Shown one piece after another: positions 60,334 to 64,000 of a stretch of DNA of 64,000 bases. This stretch comes from Symbioplanes lichenis (GTDB lineage Bacteria > Actinomycetota > Actinomycetes > Mycobacteriales > Micromonosporaceae): positions 186,001 to 250,000 of the forward strand of contig NZ_JAUZQD010000016.1 of NCBI RefSeq assembly GCF_030709675.1. The letters are read 5' to 3'. The notes beneath the pieces were generated by a model. That model was not told where the DNA came from and searched no databases. It was given only the letters and a program-made list of their open reading frames with translations. Both the position numbers and the translations under genes were made by a program. Numbering within the stretch: the stretch's first letter is position 1; the number at the start of each line of letters is the position of its first letter.

Positions 60334-60381
60334 CGTCTTCTCAAGCAAGTCCCCGCCCCGCAGCAGTCCTCCTGCACCGCC

Positions 60382-60525
60382 CGCTCGAAGCAGTCCCACA
60401 ACGCCCGCTCGAAGCAGTCCCACAACGCCCGCTCGAAGCGGTGCCACGCCGCCCACTCGAAACAGTCCCAAGCCGCCCACTCGAAGCGGTGCCACGCCGC
60501 CTACTCGAAGCAGTGCCAAACCAGG
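60382..60525. repeat. 24-bp minisatellite, six units with exact period
   Basis: Units at 60382, 60406, 60430, 60454, 60478 and 60502, consensus CGCTCGAAGCAGTCCCACAA plus CGCC. Because 24 is a multiple of three, several frames stay open and give octapeptide repeats (GTASSGRC-like on the minus strand), but no start site or flanking domain supports coding. Confidence 0.9.
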
Positions 60526-60566
60526 GGCGAGACGGCAACGCCGATCCTCCACCGCACCGGGCAACC

Positions 60567-60995
60567 TCAAGCCGAAGGCGGCGGCCCCTCGCGCGGCGGC
60601 GGCTCCTTCGACAACGCCCGGCGCACGTACAACGCGTACAGCCACGTCGCCCCGAAGATCAGCCCCAGCGCACCGAGCGACCAGTGGAAGAACACGGTGG
60701 CCAGCAGCAGGACCTGCAGAACCGACCCCGCGGTCCAGCCCCACGGACGCCGCATCGTGCCCGCCAGCAGCAGCGCCAGCACGGCCAGCGCCACGACGGA
60801 TCCGACGCCCCAGCCGCTGAGGTGGCCGCCCAGCACCCGGATCGGCTGGATCGCCAGGAGGAGAACGATCGCCTCCAGCGTCAGCGTCCCCGCCCCGAGC
60901 CCGCGCACCGCCGCGGCCGGATTCTTCAGCCCCGACCGGCGTACCCCGTTGATGGTGTCGTCCGCGGGCCGGTCGTTGCCGGGCGGTGTGCTCAT
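60567..60995 (-). CDS. DUF4233 membrane protein (folC-linked)
   Basis: 142 residues with four hydrophobic helices: LGAGTLTLEAIVLLLAIQPI, SGWGVGSVVALAVLALLLAG, TAGSVLQVLLLATVFFHWSL and GALGLIFGATWLYALYVRRA. RGLGAGTLTLEAIV is the DUF4233 signature. The ATG overlaps the folC stop by four bases (ATGA). DUF4233 follows folC in most actinobacteria, including Mycobacterium (Rv2446c), and has no known function; it is usually followed by ndk, but here the minisatellite region and the VOC gene intervene. Confidence 0.93.
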   Translation of the reverse strand: MSTPPGNDRPADDTINGVRRSGLKNPAAAVRGLGAGTLTLEAIVLLLAIQPIRVLGGHLSGWGVGSVVALAVLALLLAGTMRRPWGWTAGSVLQVLLLATVFFHWSLGALGLIFGATWLYALYVRRALSKEPPPREGPPPSA

Positions 60996-62317
60996 TTCTT
61001 CAGCAGCTTCCTGGCGTCGGCCACCGTGACGATGGACCCGGTGATCAGTACGCCGACCCCGCTGAGCTCGCCGTCGGTGTCCTCCTCGGCGAGGACCACC
61101 GCCTCCTCGATGGCGTCCGGCATGTTCTCCGCGACCGTCACCCGGTCCTCGCCGAAGATGTCGGTGGCCAGTTGCGACAGCTCGTTGAGCGGCATCGAGC
61201 GCGGCGAACTGTTCTGCGTCACGACGATCCGGGCGGCCAACGGCTCGAGCAGGTCGAGCAGGCCGGAGGCGTCCTTGTCGCCGAGGACCGCGACGACCGC
61301 GACGAGGTGCCGGAAGGCGAATTCCTCCTCCAGCGCCGTGACGGTGGCCGCCATGCCGTGCGGGTTGTGCGCGCCGTCGAGCAGGATCGTAGGGGCGCTG
61401 CGGACGCGTTCGAGCCGGCCGGGCGAGTCGACGCCGGCGAATCCTTCGCGCACCAGGTCGAGCTCCAGCTGCTTGTTCGGCCCCGCGCCCAAGAAGGCTT
61501 CCACCGCCGCGAGGGCGAGGGCGGCGTTCTGGGCCTGGTGCGCGCCGAAGAGCGGCAGGAACACCTCGTCGTACACGCCGCCGAGGCCCTGCAGGGTCAG
61601 CACCTGGCCGCCGACCGCCTGGTCGCGCTGGATCACGCCGAACTCGCTGCCCTCGCGGGCCAGGGTGGCGCCCATCTCGGCGGTGCGCTCGAGCAGCGGC
61701 CGCATCGCCTCCTCGGTCTGGAGCGCGGTGATGACGGTGGCGCCGTGGTGGATGATGCCGGCCTTGGCCCAGGCGATGTCCTCGATCGTGTCGCCCAGCC
61801 ACTCGGTGTGGTCGAGCCCGATCGGGGTGATGACGCACACGCCCGCCTCGATGACGTTGGTGGCGTCCTCCTCGCCGCCCAGCCCGACCTCGACGACTGC
61901 GATGTCGACCGGGGCGTCGGCGAACGTCGCGTACGCCATCGCCGTGGTCATGTCGAAGTAGGTCAGCGGCTCGGCGGCGCGCTTGTCGATCAGGTCGGCG
62001 AGCGGCGCCACCTCGTCATAGGTGGCGGCGAGCCGTTCCTCCGACACCGGCTCCCCGTCGAGGCTGATGCGCTCGCGCACCGTCTCGAGGTGGGGGCTGG
62101 TGTAGCGCCCCGTGTGCAACCCGTGCGCGCGCAGCAGGCTGTCGATCATCCGGGCGGTGGAGGTCTTGCCGTTGGTGCCGGTCAGATGGATCGACGGGTA
62201 CGCCCGCTGCGGGCTGCCCAGCACGTCCATCAGGTCGCGGATCTTCTGCATGTCGAAGGCCATGCGGGTGAAGCCGCGCGCGTCGAGCGCGGCCGTCACC
62301 TCGTCGTACGTACTCAT
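60992..62317 (-). CDS. folC: Bifunctional dihydrofolate/folylpolyglutamate synthase FolC
   Basis: 441 residues from ATG 62317. The ATP loop is HLTGTNGKTSTARMI, followed by YTSPHLETVRERI, the metal/ligase motif VVEVGLGGEEDATNV, and GLDHTEWLGDTIEDIAWAKA. The C-terminal Mur-ligase domain begins near ILLDGAHNPHG. It adds glutamate to dihydropteroate and extends the polyglutamate tail of folate. A 13-codon open frame joins its start to the valS stop, each junction being ATGA. DUF4233 follows with another ATGA overlap, so the operon is tightly coupled. Confidence 0.95.
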   Translation of the reverse strand: MSTYDEVTAALDARGFTRMAFDMQKIRDLMDVLGSPQRAYPSIHLTGTNGKTSTARMIDSLLRAHGLHTGRYTSPHLETVRERISLDGEPVSEERLAATYDEVAPLADLIDKRAAEPLTYFDMTTAMAYATFADAPVDIAVVEVGLGGEEDATNVIEAGVCVITPIGLDHTEWLGDTIEDIAWAKAGIIHHGATVITALQTEEAMRPLLERTAEMGATLAREGSEFGVIQRDQAVGGQVLTLQGLGGVYDEVFLPLFGAHQAQNAALALAAVEAFLGAGPNKQLELDLVREGFAGVDSPGRLERVRSAPTILLDGAHNPHGMAATVTALEEEFAFRHLVAVVAVLGDKDASGLLDLLEPLAARIVVTQNSSPRSMPLNELSQLATDIFGEDRVTVAENMPDAIEEAVVLAEEDTDGELSGVGVLITGSIVTVADARKLLKK

Positions 62318-62355
62318 GCCCGCACCTGTCCCTGGTGAATTAGTGAGGTGCTCAT
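62314..62355 (-). CDS. 13-codon open frame bridging valS and folC
   Basis: On the minus strand ATG at 62355, encoding MSTSLIHQGQVRA, stop at 62314. Its ATG overlaps the valS stop (ATGA), and its stop overlaps the folC ATG (ATGA). It contains CTA, TCA and ATT codons, rare in this genome, and the folC ribosome site (GGGACAGG) lies inside it. It may be a coupling peptide that passes ribosomes from valS to folC, or a coincidence. No protein evidence. Confidence 0.4.
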   Translation of the reverse strand: MSTSLIHQGQVRA

Positions 62356-64000
62356 GCCGTGGGCAACGCTTCCAGGGCCGCGGCAATTCTCTCGAGGTCC
62401 GCCTCGGCCGTGGCGAGCCGGTCCTTGATCTTCGCCACGACGTGCTCGGGGGCCTTGCCGACGAACGCCTCGTTGCCGAGCTTGCCCCGGCACTGGGCGG
62501 CTTCCTTCTCCGCCGCGGCCCGGTCCTTCTCGAGCCGGGCCCGCTCGGCGGCGACGTCGATCGTCCCCCGGGTGTCGAGGTCAACGGTCACACCGCCCGT
62601 GATCGCCAGCGTCGCCGTGGCCGTGAAGCCCTCGGCCGGCGCATCGAGCCGGGCCAGCGAGCGGATCAGCGACTCGTGCGTGTCGATGCCCGCGGTGCCC
62701 AGGCCGGTGAGGGCGGCGCTGACCCGCTGGCTCGGCTTGAGCCCCTGGTCCGACCGGAACCGCCGGACCTCGGTCACGACCTTCTGCAGCGCGGCGAGCT
62801 CCTCCTCGGCGGCGTCGTCGATCAGCGCGGCGTCGACCGCCGGCCAGGCGGCGCGCACGACGGTCTCACCCCCGGTCAGTACGGTCCACAGCTCCTCGGT
62901 CACGAACGGCATCACCGGGTGCAGCAGCCGCAGCAGCTGATCGAGGACATGGCCCAGCACCCGCCTCGTACGGGCGGCCTCCGCACCGGTCCCGGCCAGC
63001 ACCGGCTTGCTCAGCTCGAGGTACCAGTCGCAGACGTCGTCCCACGCGAAGTGGTAGAGGGTGTCGCACACCTTCGCGTACTCGTAGGCGGCGAACTGCT
63101 CGTCGACCTCGCCCACGACGTGCTGGAGCCGGGACAGGATCCACTTGTCGATCGTCGACAGCTCGCTTGGGGCAGGCAGGTCGCCGTCGACGGTGGCGCC
63201 GTTCATCAGCGCGAACCGGGTGGCGTTCCACAGCTTGTTCGCGAAGTTGCGCGAGCCCTGACACCACTCCTCGCTGATCGGCACGTCGGAGCCAGGGTTG
63301 GCCCCGCGCGCCAGCGTGAACCGGGTCGCGTCGGCGCCGTAGCGCTCGATCCAGTCCAGCGGGTCGACGACGTTGCCGAACGACTTGGACATCTTCTTGC
63401 CGTGGCCGTCGCGGACCATGCCGTGCAGGTTGACCACGTTGAACGGCTGCACGCCGTCCATGGCATAGAGCCCGAACATCATCATGCGGGCGACCCAGAA
63501 GAACAGGATGTCGTAGCCGGTGACGAGGACCGACGTCGGATAGAACTTGGCCAGCGTCGCCGTCCGGTCGGGCCAGCCCATTGTCGAGAACGGCCACAGC
63601 CCGGACGAGAACCACGTGTCGAGCACGTCCTCGTCCTGCTTCCAGCCCTCGCCCGACGGCGGCTCCTCGTCCGGTCCGACGCACACGATCTCGCCGTTGG
63701 GCCCGTACCAGACGGGAATGCGGTGCCCCCACCACAGCTGGCGGGAGATGCACCAGTCGTGCATGTTGTCGACCCAGGCGAAGTAGCGCTTGGCCAGCTC
63801 CGGCGGCTCGATCCGCACGCGGCCGTCGCGCACCGCGTCACCGGCCGCCTGGGCCAGCGGCGTGGTGTTGACGAACCACTGCAGCGACAGGCGCGGCTCG
63901 ACGGTGGTCTTGCACCGCGAGCAATGCCCGACCGAGTGCACGTACGGCCGCTTCTCCGCGACGATCCGCCCCTGCTCGCGCAGCGCGGCGACCACGGCCG
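62352..64000 (-). CDS. valS: Valyl-tRNA synthetase (C-terminal part, runs off the window)
   Basis: About 549 codons are visible; the N-terminal HIGH half lies to the right. Present: the CP1 end with CSRCKTTVEPRLSLQWFV, the ValRS-specific NMHDWCISRQLWWGHRIPVWYG, the KMSKS loop in GHGKKMSKSFGNVVDPLDWI, the anticodon-binding domain (VTEELWTVLTGGETVVRAAW) and a C-terminal coiled coil with RARLEKDRAAAEKEAAQCRG and KLGNEAFVGKAPEHVVAKIK. It charges tRNA-Val and edits threonyl products. The valS-folC-DUF4233 order is conserved in actinobacteria. Confidence 0.97.
   Translation of the reverse strand, partial: AVVAALREQGRIVAEKRPYVHSVGHCSRCKTTVEPRLSLQWFVNTTPLAQAAGDAVRDGRVRIEPPELAKRYFAWVDNMHDWCISRQLWWGHRIPVWYGPNGEIVCVGPDEEPPSGEGWKQDEDVLDTWFSSGLWPFSTMGWPDRTATLAKFYPTSVLVTGYDILFFWVARMMMFGLYAMDGVQPFNVVNLHGMVRDGHGKKMSKSFGNVVDPLDWIERYGADATRFTLARGANPGSDVPISEEWCQGSRNFANKLWNATRFALMNGATVDGDLPAPSELSTIDKWILSRLQHVVGEVDEQFAAYEYAKVCDTLYHFAWDDVCDWYLELSKPVLAGTGAEAARTRRVLGHVLDQLLRLLHPVMPFVTEELWTVLTGGETVVRAAWPAVDAALIDDAAEEELAALQKVVTEVRRFRSDQGLKPSQRVSAALTGLGTAGIDTHESLIRSLARLDAPAEGFTATATLAITGGVTVDLDTRGTIDVAAERARLEKDRAAAEKEAAQCRGKLGNEAFVGKAPEHVVAKIKDRLATAEADLERIAAALEALPTA

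Noticed and set aside
60382..60525. Possible CRISPR array (24-bp regular repeats)
   Set aside because: Repeats are directly adjacent with no unique spacers, and no cas gene is present. It is a minisatellite.
60341..60538. Possible small protein with GTASSGRC octapeptide repeats
   Set aside because: The open frames are a by-product of a 24-bp period; several frames on both strands are equally open and none has a start signal or flanking domain.

Overview
The window is about 70% G+C, with GTG and TTG starts, long proline/alanine-rich disordered segments and a block of conserved actinobacterial housekeeping genes (hrcA-dnaJ, hemW, lepA, rpsT, holA, comEA-comEC, rsfS-nadD, obgE-rpmA-rplU, rne, ndk, folC-valS). 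Gene order and content point to an actinomycete, most likely Micromonosporaceae (Actinoplanes-like); the family assignment is inference. Both ends cut a gene: an iron-siderophore permease on the left and valyl-tRNA synthetase on the right.

Layout. 0-6 kb: FecCD permease behind an iron box, rsmE, then a Uma2 nuclease, a degenerate GGDEF-EAL protein and a secreted tannase-type esterase, which separate rsmE from its usual neighbour dnaJ. 6-17 kb: dnaJ-hrcA with a CIRCE operator, DUF4870, hemW, an enoyl-CoA hydratase, a 168-bp palindromic MITE-like element, two envelope proteins, a GlsB-type stress protein, lepA and a MOSC protein. 17-30 kb: DUF4240, a phosphotransferase, rpsT, a gene-poor 0.8 kb, holA coupled to a disordered membrane protein, a lipoprotein, degV, a PrmC-related methyltransferase, comEA and comEC. 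30-44 kb, nearly all on the minus strand: a GpgP-like phosphatase, rsfS, nadD, a hybrid histidine kinase, pepN, GNAT, obgE-rpmA-rplU, a lipoprotein and a large RNase E/G. 44-56 kb: the TIGR03936/TIGR03960 pair, a three-gene RsbQ/RsbP/RsbV-like partner-switching operon, a frameshifted proline-rich membrane protein, an iron-sulfur photolyase, PlsC and a PhoD-type phosphatase. 56-64 kb: ndk, a giant disordered protein ending in a glyoxalase fold, a minisatellite cluster, DUF4233, folC and valS.

How parts work together. The ribosome and translation genes form the conserved backbone. The regulatory interest lies in (i) the partner-switching operon, which holds an alpha/beta hydrolase, a PAS-GAF-PP2C-HATPase fusion and a STAS protein but no sigma factor; (ii) a candidate SigB/SigF-type promoter before the GlsB-like gene; (iii) a promoter pattern seen at about fourteen genes, a TAnnnT-like hexamer placed 6-8 nt before the start codon, which predicts leaderless mRNAs; and (iv) minisatellites of different sequence and period that sit on or just after gene 3' ends.

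No rRNA, tRNA, CRISPR array, intact insertion sequence, prophage or biosynthetic cluster was seen.
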